A model generated the notes under the pieces. It did no database searches and was not told the origin of the DNA. It worked only from the letters and a program-made list of their open reading frames with translations. 64,000 nt of DNA from Gnetum montanum (Eukaryota > Streptophyta > Gnetopsida > Gnetales > Gnetaceae), in assembly GCA_015680685.1 (NCBI GenBank), contig MNCI01003715.1, positions 471,790 to 535,789 on the forward strand, read 5' to 3'. A program made the translations under genes and the position numbers. Below, piece after piece: positions 47,157 to 59,628 of the stretch (positions are counted from its first letter, which is position 1; every line of letters starts with the position of its first letter).

Positions 47157-47786
47157 TACCCCCACGACTAAATGAAAACTCATCCTCGAGTTACAGTGAG
47201 GATAAGCTCTATTGATTACACAATGGATAGGTAGGGGATTATTGGCTAGTGAGAATGGGTTCATGCCGTGGTGTGGAATCAGAAAAAAATTGAGACACAA
47301 CACAAAGAATGCGAAAGAAAATCCTATAGCTACAAAATTGATGGAACTCATGTAGTTTCTGGTGGTGGTGGCTCCTTCATGGGTGCCTCTCCTTTGTCCT
47401 GCACGATGAGGCTTCTTAGATTGATACCGTTGAAAAAGCGCTTGATGTTTCTCCTCTTCTATCCAAGGATTATGAGCTGTCCATGCTGATGTTCCAATGT
47501 TTGATGGAGTCAACACTTTCCATGAACATGGCAGTTGCGGGAACACTTGATTTGCCTTGACATGTTATGCCACAAATAGTCATCATTCCTCTTCATAAGC
47601 TTGGGCCCTAACCTCTCCACCTTTTCCTTGGATAGATTATGTAGTAACAGGAGTTCCATGATGGATGCTAACTGATTATGCCTCCTGCTCTGCATGTTCT
47701 ACATGAAGTCCTTGGCCTCTACCTCCCCCTGGTCGTTCGGTTGCACCTTGAGAAGGTCCTCCTTGTTGTCTTCTTTTAGGGGCCAT
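47157..47786 (-). pseudogene. Accessory frame of F2 element, internally deleted
   Basis: Minus strand, start MAPKRRQQGGPSQGATER at 47,786, directly after a TTATAG acceptor. After about 60 codons it jumps to the C-terminal block with FPQLPCSWKVLTPSNIGTSA and TAHNPWIEEEKHQALF. The middle (transposon-associated domain and coiled coil, about 2 kb in the 9,206 copy) is missing. A polypurine stretch GTCGTGGGGGTA on the minus strand touches the LTR at 47,157-47,168. Confidence 0.65.
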
Positions 47787-47788
47787 CT

Positions 47789-49137
47789 ATAATCACACAA
47801 AGATCAATTGTTAGTCAGGTTATTAAAAAAATTTCAATGATTTCATACCTTACTCATTACCTTTAATAAATGTTGAATTCTTTGCTTAGTGTGATCTTAG
47901 AGTTAGAAATTGTTTTAAGGAAGTTACCCTAAAAGTTTAATGTTGGACCTGGTTTGTTTAGGTGACACATAAAAGGACCTGATTTTGAGGAACATTTGAT
48001 AAAATGATGACAAAGGGAAGAATAGATTTGGCAATGAAGTACTCAGAGGGTATAAGATGATGTGGTGGTATGCAACAAGTACAAATTGCAAAAGTCACAC
48101 AAGTGGGTCCTCCCCAAAGCAAGTTCCAACCTATAATGCCCTTGCGTAACCACACCTTAAAATGTCCATAAGCACTAGAAGGGTTAAATGTAATCCATAC
48201 TAGTTTCACAAAACACACACATGTAGATACCATCGAAATAAGAAAATAATTCTACGCTATACGAGACATGAGCTACAATTACATGAATAGCGAGATGAGA
48301 CAGACTATAGAAGGGATTGTAGAGATTGGGACATGAGGTAACTAACCTAGGGCATACTGAATCTTGTGTGTAAAGCATGATTAATGTGTCATTAACCCAT
48401 CATTTTAAGATCATAACCAAGTCCATTCCTCTGATCAGTAACACCGCATTGTTTCATCCTATGATGAGTGACTATGAGAGTACCATAACAACAAGGCATA
48501 CGATCACTTGGCATTTTGTTCAAGGGAGGAGTGATTTTTGCTTTGTGGCACTTTCTTTGTTGTTGTTTTTTTTATTGCTAAATCCAGAGAAGCCGCCAAC
48601 CTTCAGGCATGGGTGCATGTCTTTCCAGTGGGACCCCCTAAAATAGCCTTGGATTTTTAAGTGCCTTTTGATTACTCTTACTCCCATTTCGCGTTAGATC
48701 TACAAGGATCTTAGTACAACCACATTGCATGATAACTCTCACAGATGTCACCAACGAGAATCCACAAGTCCCCTTGATGTCACACACTAATCATTCCCTC
48801 TTGGTCCATCCTTCTTCATTCTGGGTACAATGAACACAAAATTAATTTTAAGTTATAAGAATGTCAAGAATATCATTATACCATCGAACAGAACCTCTTA
48901 TTTGTAGAATGGATGAGTGGGTGTAATGGGCTCACTATCCAAAGAATAGATCACTTGAGACTCGATAACATAGAACACACCTTAACCAACGAGCCACATG
49001 AGTGTTTTGTGCATAGATGAGATTACTTATGAAAAGAAAAAAAAGACAAAAAGACAAAAAGGTAAAATAAGAAATTGAAAATTGAAAATGAAAAACTGGG
49101 AAAAATTGTAAAATTAAAGAAAATGAAAAAATATTGA
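47789..49137 (-). other. F2 non-coding region upstream of accessory frame
   Basis: Matches 1-1279 in reverse. No gene seen. It contains the block 'gctttggggaggaccca' (minus) shared with F1 elements. Confidence 0.55.
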
Positions 49138-50060
49138 TTAATCCTGCTTGTTATTAGAATGGGGGATATCCCCCATAACTAAATGGTTGAGCATGGCGAG
49201 GACTAATAAGTGAAAGATGAGGATCCTTGCATGTTGGAAATATTGAAACTTGGTCATACTTACCCATTGGGGTTCACACACTTGATTATAGTAAGCATAG
49301 TGGAACAATTTATAAGATGTGGTTCCCTGGTAAAGAATTGACCCACTATGATACTTGAGACTGTAAGATGGTATGCAAGAATCGGGATGTTGCCCTCCAT
49401 GGTTGTATTCATTAGGCCGTATGATTGTTGGAGTGTTAATTGGTGGCCCTGATGAAGTGACACGAGGCATCGGGTTCGATGAGAAGGGTGCTCCACAGTG
49501 TTGGACTTGTGCTGAGTTGGAAAATGCAATGGCCTTAGAACCATGTTGTCCCTTCCTATGGTCATGTCTAAAGAAGGGGCGCTTTCAATGTCGATGAGGT
49601 CTCTCACTGCTGTTGGCAATAGTAGCACAAGGAACGTTCATGGGTTGTTGCTGTGGTGCAGACACTTCAGGAATACTTGGTGACAATGTAGAAGGAGAGA
49701 AGGGATGAGAATGTTGAAATTGAGGAGAAGTGTAAGGTACACAAGGCGATGGTTGTGTTGAAGACATGGGCTAATAATATTAAGGAGAATGGTAATGCAG
49801 CGAGATAGAGTATGTTGACCCAATTGGGGAAATAGGATGTTGAACTAGATAAGCATTTAGATTCAGCTGATACGAAGGGTGACTCCAATTTAGGGGTGGC
49901 TTCCCCCATGACTGGGATTGCTGCCACTGTGATCGAACACAGTACCTTTGTAACTCTTGCATATCTCTTGGTTGGGTTTGTTAAGCACCTTATCATTAGG
50001 CATTATTGTAATTAGAATCTTTCGTGCACCCTTCTTCTACATCCGACCATGTGCTCCTTT
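49138..50060 (-). pseudogene. gag C-part of F2 element
   Basis: Minus strand; QQSQSWGKPPLNWSHPSYQ corresponds to the 'QQWQYPQSWG' region of F1 gag, then a Pro/Ser/Gln-rich stretch (PQFQHSHPFSPSTLSPSIP) and 'PFFRHD', matching the 'PFFRTKSPN' block of F1. The protease that should follow is not recognisable. Broken by stops. Confidence 0.55.
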
Positions 50061-50120
50061 AAGAATTTTCTTCAATTCACACATTCTCCATCAAATATTT
50101 AAATTTTTGAGCTTTGAAAG

Positions 50121-50446
50121 NNNNNNNNNNNNNNNNNNNNNNNNNNNNNNNNNNNNNNNNNNNNNNNNNNNNNNNNNNNNNNNNNNNNNNNNNNNNNNNN
50201 NNNNNNNNNNNNNNNNNNNNNNNNNNNNNNNNNNNNNNNNNNNNNNNNNNNNNNNNNNNNNNNNNNNNNNNNNNNNNNNNNNNNNNNNNNNNNNNNNNNN
50301 NNNNNNNNNNNNNNNNNNNNNNNNNNNNNNNNNNNNNNNNNNNNNNNNNNNNNNNNNNNNNNNNNNNNNNNNNNNNNNNNNNNNNNNNNNNNNNNNNNNN
50401 NNNNNNNNNNNNNNNNNNNNNNNNNNNNNNNNNNNNNNNNNNNNNN
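50121..50446. other. Assembly gap (326 N)
   Basis: It lies at the border between the truncated F2 element and the resumed D1 sequence. Any 5' LTR of the F2 element would be expected here. Confidence 0.95.
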
Positions 50447-50732
50447 TGGGGGCCATAAATGTGCCATTTTTTATAGAAATTTTTTTAAAATTTTTCTCAT
50501 TCCCACAAAGGTTTAACTAAGGAATCATCATTAAAACATCAAATCACAAGAGTTAAACCTTTCCAACAAGCTCTAGGAATACTTATAATAAAAAATTAAT
50601 TAATTAATAAAATAATAATCAATTTTCCATGTTCCAATCGTAACCAAGTGTAACAAATTAATGAAATAAGATATCCAAAAATTTTAAGTTACACATTATA
50701 TCTACTAATTCATAGATGTGTTGTGACTATAG
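50447..50732 (+). other. D1 sequence before accessory frame (probable intron end)
   Basis: AT-rich, no frame. It ends in GTGACTATAG, a good acceptor directly before ATGGCACC. Confidence 0.5.
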
Positions 50733-51172
50733 ATGGCACCATAAGAACACCAAGCAAAAGCTTGTAGAGGCAAACACTAAACTCAATGTTCTCAAGGACA
50801 AATATACTGATAAGATATCCATTACCGAGAGCTTGGCCAAAAGAATGAATGACTACCAAGAGTTACAAAATGTAGTTAGGGCATTCGATGTTGAATGCAA
50901 ATAATTCATTGCCTAGTTTATCAATATCAAGGAGCTGTTCCTAGTAATGCCCTATCCATGGGATATCCCCATTTTAGCCCACATTGGTGATGCTATGTGG
51001 ACTGTGAATGATCCCTGAAGCAAGGAGGAGAAGATGAAGGCATTACTGGATGCTCTTTGTCTTTCACCAGAGGTAGCAGCTATAGCAGGACAACCATAGC
51101 CTCCTTAGCCATCATGTGTGCCCAAAGCTGGCGAAGGTTCATCAGAACCTCCACCGCCTAGGAACATTTGAT
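50733..51172 (+). pseudogene. Accessory frame of D1, internally deleted
   Basis: Starts MAP-stop where other copies have MAPKR. A short coiled coil follows (KLVEANTKLNVLKDKY and RMNDYQELQNVV, read in a neighbouring frame), then the conserved C-terminal block MPYPWDIPILAHIGDAMW and KEEKMKALLDAL. It lacks the middle part, as does the F2 copy, but with a different junction. It lies 240 bp before the polypurine tract. Confidence 0.6.
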
Positions 51173-51400
51173 CTGATCTTCTGAACCATCTTCATGCTAT
51201 TAAAGGATGTGCTATCTAGTTTGAATAGTCATGTCATGGTATTCAATTTTGTATCATGAATACCACAAATTTTGTAATGATGTCAATCTTTACACTTAAG
51301 CACTTAGTTTTGTTATGTCATTTTGTTATGTTAAATGTTAGTTAGTAATCCCATACATTCCCAATTTTGTAAGGGAACTCAAAAATGAGTTTTCATTCAA

Positions 51401-51411
51401 TTGTGGGGGTA
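51401..51411 (+). promoter_or_regulatory. Polypurine tract of D1
   Basis: TTGTGGGGGTA just before the 3' LTR at 51,412. Confidence 0.7.
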
Positions 51412-51704
51412 TGATGAAGCATCAACGTGTCACATCAATAGGCCCTTGTTGAGGTGGCCTCATCAATGGGCCCCCTTCAACATGACCCTTTCTACATGGT
51501 GTTGGCCCATCAACAAGGCCACATCAACATAGTATTTGCTACATTTATGACGCTCCATCGATGCAGCTCCACAATAAATTTTATAAATACATGCTCATCC
51601 ACTATGTTTATGAGGAGTCTTGTCATAGTTGTAGGAGAGCTCTTAAAATTTTGTCATTTGAGAGTTAAAATATTTTTTCAGTACCCGCAGCAAGAGTTAG
51701 AAAG
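51412..51704 (+). repeat. 3' LTR of D1, first piece
   Basis: Matches the first 293 bp of the 5' LTR (U3 and TATA at about 51,578). Cut by A3 at 51,705. The other pieces are 58,490-58,846 and 59,629-59,901. Confidence 0.85.
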
Positions 51705-52517
51705 TGATGGGACGTGATATCGCATCCGTGATATCACGTCTGCGATATCGCGTCGGCCCCTGCAATATCGCGTACGCGATATCATAGCCCATTGCTAGTT
51801 CTATAAATAAGAGGTGGATTTCCCTTGTTTCCACATCTAGATCTAAACCCTTAGCTAAACTCTGGCAATTTTACCATTCCAGAGATAGAATAATTTCCAT
51901 GTGCCCGCAGTAGGAGTCTCAAAGTGAACGGATCTATATTCGAGCAAATTGTACCTGAGCACACATTTGTGTACAGAAATAAAGATGAACTTTCTAATAA
52001 ACCTTGCAGCATGTGGACTACGCTAAATAGGAATTAATTAATGTTAAATGCTTAATTACTTTCTTAGATAATTAATCTCTCTCAACCCTCAACTCTCCTA
52101 GTTAAGTGCATTCAGTACGACCGCTTTGAGCATGTGTGTAACGCTTGGTAACCTAGTAGCGAGTAGCGTTTGGTAATCCCAGTAGTGTTGCACTGGTTCA
52201 GGGTGTGTACAACAAGTGGGAATGGATACTGATGCTAGGATGATTAAAGCTTAGTTAATGGAAGTTAGTTACTTAGTCTCTTTACCCTTTCCTCTCTTAG
52301 CATAGGCGATAAAAATATAAAAGACATAAAAATCATATACCTCAAACCTACTTAACCGTACAACCATGGCAATACAAGTAAGTCTGGGAAGACAACAATT
52401 GATTAACCTTAAGTGTCCATAAGGCGCATAAGCACTTAGTCCTTGGAGTTCAACTGGATTGCACATGTAACGCTCGTATTCGTATGGTTGAATGTAGGGG
52501 TACCTCGCCACTCATCA
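51705..52517 (+). repeat. 5' LTR of A3
   Basis: 813 bp. U3 has GATATC palindromes at 51,715-51,785 and TATAAATAAGAGG near 51,801; ends GGTACCTCGCCACTCATCA. Confidence 0.9.
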
Positions 52518-52518
52518 A

Positions 52519-52536
52519 TGGCGCCATTGCCAAGGA
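52519..52536 (+). promoter_or_regulatory. Primer binding site of A3
   Basis: TGGCGCCATTGCCAAGGA, tRNA-Asp type with two changes, one base after the LTR. Confidence 0.85.
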
Positions 52537-52664
52537 CTTAGTTGTTTATGCGCTATGTAGAACATAGAAAATCATTCACATCGTTGGGAGCTAAAACGAA
52601 CCCTTAGGGTTGATCAAACGAAAAAAATAAGATAACGGTAAACAGCACACCGAACAAGGCTAAA

Positions 52665-55600
52665 ATGTCTTCTTCTTCGAACAAAAGCACTTCACCAGCT
52701 AGGAACAACACTAGAGACAGTCGGCGACGCAACACACATAACCAAGAACCGCCAGTTCCTCAACAATTCAGTGTGGTATATATTCATCATGATGAATATA
52801 TATCAAACTTTACCTATGTCTTCCATCAAGATGAACAACTGTGTTGGAGAGACTTGGAGGGTAACATAGTGTTGCCTCTAGATAGAGCAGCCCCCAACAT
52901 GCTCCTTCGTGCCCTTGCACGAATAGGTATGTCACAATTATACGTTGAGTACGTTTCATGCAATTATAATGCAAGGGGCTACCATCCCATAGAAGCGTAA
53001 TGTCAACGAAACCTGCAGTAGGAGAGTTATCACACAGCGTTGAAGGGCAAAGGCCCCCATAATGCTTTGCCCATCATAAGCGAAATTAAGGGTGGTGAAC
53101 CTATTTCAATAGGTTCTCCACAAAATGATGTTCCCCTCCTAATGATGGTGAGGATGTGGTGTATCATAACCTACACTCCATGATACACAACCCTAGTTCT
53201 GATCCCCACGAACACCAAGTGTTCAATCAGGGAACACAAACACAAGATAAGGGCAAGCATTCTGATCGTCATCATGATCAAGGTCAAGATCACTGAAGAG
53301 AGGGTAGGAAACATCATCATGGCAATGGTTCTCCTTCTTCTTCTCCTTCATCACAACATTCACCCTCTCCTTCAACATCAGGACGCAGTCATAAGGAATC
53401 TAACTATGAGGATAAGGGTAAGCAAAATGAGAGACCTCGACGAGAGAGTCGAGAGCGAGGACGAAGGCATTCTAGGGAATCACGACATGAAAGAAGGGAA
53501 AGTAGGGAACCGCGTAGACATCATAGATTCCATGAGAGAAATGACCATGATGAACCCCTACTTGTAACCCAAAGCATGTTAGACATCACAGAGGCTGTTA
53601 GAATACCTACAAGGCACCAAAAAGATAGCCAGATCAAGAGACTAGACATGAATAATATCCCACGATTTGAGAGGGGATACAACGCAGATCCGTAGAACCA
53701 CTTACAAGCATTTCACAATGCCTGCGCCTTGTAGAACATTGAGAACGAGTGGAAAAAATTAAATTTATTCCCAAGGATACTCATAAAAGAAACAAAAAGC
53801 TGGTATCGGTCCTTAGAGCCGGAACCCATTTGAAGGTGGAGTACGATGCTAGAACTGTTTCACTATAAATATCAAACGTACTCCTGAGTTTCCAACTTGT
53901 GTAAATAGATCCAAGGATGGAAGCAGGGTAATCACGAACCCTTGGATGCTGCCATGGGCCATTATTATGCATTGCTACATTGCTGCCTGGGCCATGGTTA
54001 CGCACAATGGGATCAACTACGTCATCTTGTAGATGGGCTAAGACATGAAACTAGGAGAACCCTTGGGACATATGCCCAAGGGAGATTATCTTAACTTAGG
54101 TCCCATGAGGTTCATAGATTGTTGGAGCAAGTAGCTAAGAAAGAAGGAGAGCTACGTAAGAGAGAAAGCATGGAAGATTATAACCACGATCCTTCCCTTC
54201 GAAAGAGGGGAGTGATATTCTGTGAGGAGGAGGATGAGTCACCACTTAAAGAGTTGGTGAGCAGGAAAACCTTCCCGCTTCAGAAACTAACAACAGAAGT
54301 GTCGGCTAAGGTAAATTAGATGTGGGACTCCTTAGATACTAGATTTGAAATTGTTTTAAAAATCGTAGAGGAGTCTAAGGAGAGAAGTAGTGACCATGAT
54401 AAGAAAAAGAAAAGGGACTTGGACCATGCATAGAACAAAGGTAAGGGGAAAATGGCCATCACTAAAGAGGTTGTGGATTATGATACAGACAATGACAGTG
54501 AATGTGAAATATGCCAGTATGACCATCCTAAGGGATGTTGCCTAATAATCTCACATCTGCAAGAGTTTGGGGTGTATGCACTCAACCCACGACTTAACAA
54601 ATGGCAAGCACCCCGACAATTACCTTATCCCCAAGGTAACCCAAGGCAGTTCCACCAACCCTTAACGTATTATCCAAGTGGAACTCCGCCACAACCTATG
54701 GAGCAACACCAGCAATGGCAATACCCACAGTCATGGGGGATGCCATCGCCTAGGCAACAATACCCTTACCAGCAACCGGATCCATATGGCTATTACATGC
54801 AATAGCCAATCTCTTCAAGTGACTCTGTTGGTCACACAACACCACAACGTCACTACCAAGCTTTGGAGTATTATAGGACTCCTTCTCTTGGGAGAGACAC
54901 ACCACACGCATACCATCCTCCAAATCTCTTACATCGATAGCTCCACTACCACTCGCTTCAACGATGCAAGGGAAACTCCCCACTCAACTGTAGCAACGCA
55001 ATGCTACAAGAGCTGTAAACCTTCAACCTGCTACTGGTTCTAACAACCATACAAGGAGAAGACCTTTCTTCAGAACCAACAGTCCAAACAAGCTCTCACA
55101 ACCACAAGCGGTTGAACCTCTGAACGTTCCTCCATCAAATAAGGCTTCGGAGCTCCTTCAAACTAACAACAGATCTCAACGCATACAGTTATGTTAACAC
55201 ATACCATCATTGACTGGATCAAGGAAGGCCACCTTCCTAGGAAATTCTCTGATCCTAAAAGTCCCTTAATCTACCTCCAAGTCGCTAAGAATGAACCACG
55301 TAAAGCTCTTCTTAACTCAGGTTCCAGAGTCAACTTAATATCCCAAGAAATGTATAAAGTCTGGAACTTGCCTCCACTAAGGAAGAGCAATATTTGCTTA
55401 GAGCTAGCTGACCAGTCCATCACCGTTCCTTTGGGATTGGTGGAGGACATCGTTACCACTGTGTGTGGTTGTTCATACCCAGTTGATTTCCTAGTGATCC
55501 AAGTAAATAATGACAAAGGGGACTTCCCAATAATAATGGGGAGGGCATGGCTAAGTACTATAAATGCATGCCTAGGAATCCGTAATCTTTCCCTAGAAAT

Positions 55601-55685
55601 ATCTAAGGAAAACACTTATGGGAAGATTGAGATGAGGAAGGTTCCATGCATCACCTACAGTAATCCAAAGGGTGATGGTATATAG
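52665..55685 (+). pseudogene. gag-protease of A3
   Basis: The best F1 copy for the N-part: 111 open codons from MSSSSNKSTSPARN with YIHHDEYISNFTYVFHQDEQ and NIVLPLDRAAPNMLLRALAR. Then a gag core near 53,570-53,900; EDESPLKELVSRK near 54,230; a zinc knuckle CEICQYDHPKGCC (54,499-54,540) with CX2CX3HX4C spacing; and a Gln/Tyr/Pro-rich part (54,600-54,800). The protease (55,191-55,685, open) has ALLNSGSRVNLIS, so the catalytic Asp is Asn here, and FPIIMGRAWLST. Stops and frame changes separate the parts. Confidence 0.85.
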
Positions 55686-57922
55686 GAATGTTCAACATTT
55701 CCTGCATGCAACCGGTGTGCCCAAGAAGTTAACATATAAAAGTGCCTATATGTAGCAACCACACAACAAGGGAACACCTAGTGGTTGACAGCTAATCAAG
55801 ACAGCAACTCATCAATGTGCATGGAACTAACTAAGGGACCAACTTGCAGCCACGTTGAAAGCATAGATACACTGGAACGAGAGTGTCACCAACTTCCAAC
55901 CCTTAACTTAAAAACATCAATTGGGAGAAGTTGGACACTTTTAAAAAATTCAAACAAGTGCTCATTATTTCAGATCTCTCACTTCTAACTCAATCATGGG
56001 GGAGATGGCCACCTATGTTGATCATTTGAGGCCCTCGGTTTCTTTTTAAGTTTTTGTTTTACACATTTTTGTTTTACACGCTTTTGTTTTACAAATTTCT
56101 TTAACTTTTCTTGTTTTTTATTTTACAACATCATTTATACTCTTTCATTTCTTTGTGTGTTTGTTTATTTTGTTTGATTCATTACCTAATAAGTGCTCCT
56201 GATGGTGGTATGAATTGCATTCTATTGATTGCCAATGTTTGGTTTTTACCTTTGAGTGATGATGTTGATACATTGGTATGGTTCTTTTGATGTAACAGGC
56301 AATGAGTCCACTTCATCCATACATTCATAAATTTCTATGCTCTCTCTTAGCTTGGAAATGTACAGTCCCTTTCTCAATAATAAGAACTATCAATGAATAG
56401 GTGACTAGGCATTTTTCAAACTATGGAAGGACTCAAGGATTGAAAAGGGTATGACTTCAAGGGGATTTGATTTATTTGTGCTAGCCATTCTCTTGGGTGC
56501 TTGGATGTTTCCTTCTTGGGTTTTCCTTAGCATTCAGATGTTGCTCCATTATTGGGAAGCTGAGCTAATAAAAATAATAAGTCTTTGCATGGTGTGGTTC
56601 TCACGCAAAACACTAAGAAAAAACATAGTGAGAATTCAAAGCACACCCCTTATATGAAATAATCACCTGGGATACAAGCACTGGTTATGGAACTAGAATA
56701 AACATGTTCCCTCTAACTAAGGCCCTTCTCGCTTCCTACTTTCTCCTCTTTCGTTTCGTTGGAATGGTGGTGGCTCTTTGGTGGAAGCATTCTTATTATT
56801 TCAAGTGGACAGATGGGCCAAATGTATTAATGCGAAGTAACTGAATGTGGTTTGTTTGAGGCTAGATTTGGAATGGGATCTACTAAGTCACATTAACCAT
56901 TAATACACAAGGGGTTGTACACCACCTTATTCTTGAGATTCCATTTCCATTCTCTTCTTTCCATCCTTCTTTCTCCATTTATCACCTCATTGTTAGTTGT
57001 ATCAGTAGTCTATATTTTGGTTGATGCATTGTTTTCTTTTGGTAAACTCTTGTGGTTAAGACTTTAACTCTTGCTTCCAAATGACAATTCTAGAGCCTAC
57101 GGGCTCTTTGAATGTGGGATTGTCAAGGCATTAAGGGCATGAGCCTACTTTGGGGAGGACCCATTGGCATTCCTATTTGGTGCATCCGTTAATTTCTTTC
57201 CTTTAAACATTTCTGCAATCACCATCTCTTTTGTTCATATCCATCTTTGACATCTATTTTATTGGTGTCACCATTGTTTCTTTTTCTCCATCTTTCTTAT
57301 TCCTTATCTTTTTCCATTCTATCACTACCAAAGGTTCGCTCTCAGTCATGGGGGTCCTGGTCCAATTTTTTTGTTTTTTCTCTTAACCCCTACACCTTGG
57401 GTAGTCACCAGTATTATATCTCTAAATCTATATCAGCCATATCACAACTCAGCCAATGGACCTTACACTGAGGCAAGGTATTAACTACATTGTGATTCAT
57501 TTATCCTTGCTAATATCAGACTATGTTGTATGTGCAGATGGCAATCATACAACAATCGATTGGACCTGGAGGAAACACTTGGAATGGACTGGTGCTAAAG
57601 TGATTATACAAGGAACAAGATTGATGGCGTGTTTATGGATGGACAACAAAAGGTGCAATCTTGGTGTTGGCAGCAGCAAATTTCCTCTTTTCTCTCTCTC
57701 TTCTCTCTTCTCTCCTCTTTCAACTGCCAAATAAGGCTAGATGTCAAAAGTGTATGATGTTCACTCTTGTTGTTATGAACACTAATTTTATCATGTTTTG
57801 TAATGATGATCCATTCACATGTCACCCCATTCACCATTAATATCATTCAAGTCAATAATCCCATACCTTCCCAATATTTTGTAAGCAACTCGAGGGAAAG
57901 TTTTCATTCAGTCATGGCGGTA
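55686..57922 (+). other. Non-coding 3' region of A3
   Basis: Same layout as in A1 and A2: 'catgggggagatggcc' at about 55,995-56,010, T-rich run, and acceptor CAG plus ATGGC at 57,535-57,542. The purine tract before the LTR reads GTCATGGCGGTA (57,911-57,922), with one C interrupting the G run. Confidence 0.65.
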
Positions 57923-58484
57923 TGATGGGACGCGATATCGTGGCCCATGCGATATCGCGTACATGATATCACAACCCGTCGCCAGTTCTATAAATAAGAG
58001 GCAGCTTTCCCTTATTTCCACATCTATATCTAGACCCTTAGCTAAACTCTGGCATTTTTACCATTCCAAAGATAGAATAATTTCCATGTGCCCACAGTAG
58101 GAGTCTCAAAGTGAACGGATCTTTATTCAAGCAAATTGTACCTGAGCACACATTTGTGTACGGAAATAAAGACAAACTTTCTAATAAACCTTGTAGCATG
58201 TGGACTAAGNAAAATCTTAGTTAATGGAAGTTAGTTACTTAGTCTCTTCACCCTTTCCTCTCTTAGCATAGGTGATAAAAAGATATAAAACATAAAAATT
58301 ATATATCTCAGACCTACTTAACCATACAACTGTGACAATACAAGTAAGTCTAGGAAGACAACGATTGATTAACCTTAAGTGTTCCATAAGGCGCGTAAGC
58401 ACTTAGTCATTGGAGTTTGACTGGATCGCGCGTGTAACGCTCGTATTCGTATGGTTGAGTGTAGGGGTACCTCGCCACTCATCA
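57923..58484 (+). repeat. 3' LTR of A3 (shortened)
   Basis: 562 bp. About 220 bp present in the 5' LTR (52,027-52,248) are missing exactly at the N at 58,210. Confidence 0.85.
58210..58210. other. Single N at an LTR deletion point
   Basis: A one-base gap placed where a 220-bp LTR segment is absent; probably an assembly join between LTR copies. Confidence 0.8.
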
Positions 58485-58489
58485 AAAAG

Positions 58490-58846
58490 TGTACAGATCT
58501 TTATTTTAGCACTGATGTACCTAAACACACTAGTGTGAATGGCAATAAATATGAGCCTTTTGATCAAACCTTGCAACACTTCGAATGGATTAATGATTTA
58601 TTTCTACATTTATCGTTTTCATTAATTATGTGATTAATTAAGATTAGTAAAACTTTAATTAATTAAGTAATTAAGTTAAATAGATTAACCACATAAATAC
58701 GATCGTTTCAAGCATAACATACAATGCTTGGTAATCCCAGCAGCACTTAGCACTTGGTAATCCAACAGTGTTGTATGTGTTCAAAATGTGTACGGAAAGT
58801 GGGACCAAATACTTATGTTAGGATAGTTAGTTATTAATTAGCAATC
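58490..58846 (+). repeat. 3' LTR of D1, second piece
   Basis: Continues 51,704 in LTR order ('tgtacagatctttatt' and following). Ends in caatc, the target duplication of the solo LTR. Confidence 0.85.
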
Positions 58847-59623
58847 TGATGAGTCGCGTTTTGGGTGACTGCGATATTGCGTACGCAATATTACGACATG
58901 TCTCATCATCTATAAATAAGAGGTAGATATATGAGTTTAGGAGTTAATTCTTAGTTCCTTACCCAAACTCTTGCAGTTTTTCCTTCTTAGAGTTAGAATT
59001 ATTTCCCAGTGTATGCCCATAGTGTGGTGATTGTAATTGTACGGCATCGTACTTGGACACACACATGATCGGCAATAAAGATTGAGATTACTTCATCATT
59101 GCAGCATTCACTTAGCTTAATTATTTAATTAATTGTTATTTACTGCTTTCCTAGTTAGTTTCTCTCACCCTTATCTCATGTTAAAACGTAGAATGAGTAC
59201 GACTTGATTACGAGCATTTAAGTGTGACTGCTTGGTAATCCATTAGCGTACCTAGGATCTACGCTTGGTAATCCCAATATTAGTCGTGCACAAAGTTCAA
59301 GATGTGTATGGATAATCAAGGAACGAATGCTCATCGCACTTAGGCTAGATTAGATTCTCTCACCCTCTCTCTCCTAGATTAGTGAATATTACTTTTCATT
59401 GCCTTCAGGAGTAGCGTTGGATTAGAAACCACATCATACACCTCACTTTGAACTAAACCATACGTGACAAAGCTAATACTAGTCCAGGTTGGAAGACAGT
59501 CAACTGTGACCTAAGGCTAACGATCTAGATGTCACAACTAGTCAATCTGCGGAGTTCGACCAAATCATGTGTGTAATGCTCGTATTCGTATGGTTGAGTG
59601 TAGGGGTACCTCGCCACTCATCA
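58847..59623 (+). mobile_element. Solo LTR of F2 family
   Basis: 777 bp, ends TGATGAGT and ACTCATCA, perfect target duplication caatc (58842-58846 and 59624-59628). U3 has GCGATATTGCGTACGCAATA (58,870-58,890), a long palindrome, then TATAAATAAGAGG near 58,911. Confidence 0.9.
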
Positions 59624-59628
59624 CAATC

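Larger units (their letters stand above)
46344..50120 (-). mobile_element. Truncated F2 element (minus strand)
   Basis: 3' LTR 46,344-47,156, polypurine tract, accessory frame relic, non-coding region and gag C-part follow in minus order. The 5' gag, primer site and 5' LTR are not seen before D1 sequence resumes after the gap 50,121-50,446. They are either deleted or hidden in an underestimated gap. The flank at the 3' end is aatag (46339-46343). Confidence 0.7.
51705..58484 (+). mobile_element. A3: F1 gag-pro element inside the 3' LTR of D1
   Basis: Plus-strand F1 element, 6.8 kb, with flanks gaaag (51700-51704) and aaaag (58485-58489). The interrupted host LTR is continuous across it (compare 16,680-16,760). 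It has LTRs, primer site, gag, protease, the non-coding 3' region and a polypurine-like tract. No pol. Its 3' LTR is shortened at the single N at 58,210. Confidence 0.9.

Noticed and set aside
50565-50582. 'ctctaggaata' shared by 50,570 and 46,330 as target duplication of the F2 element
   Set aside because: Not adjacent to an LTR end on the right side and too long for the 5-bp duplications seen elsewhere; probably chance.
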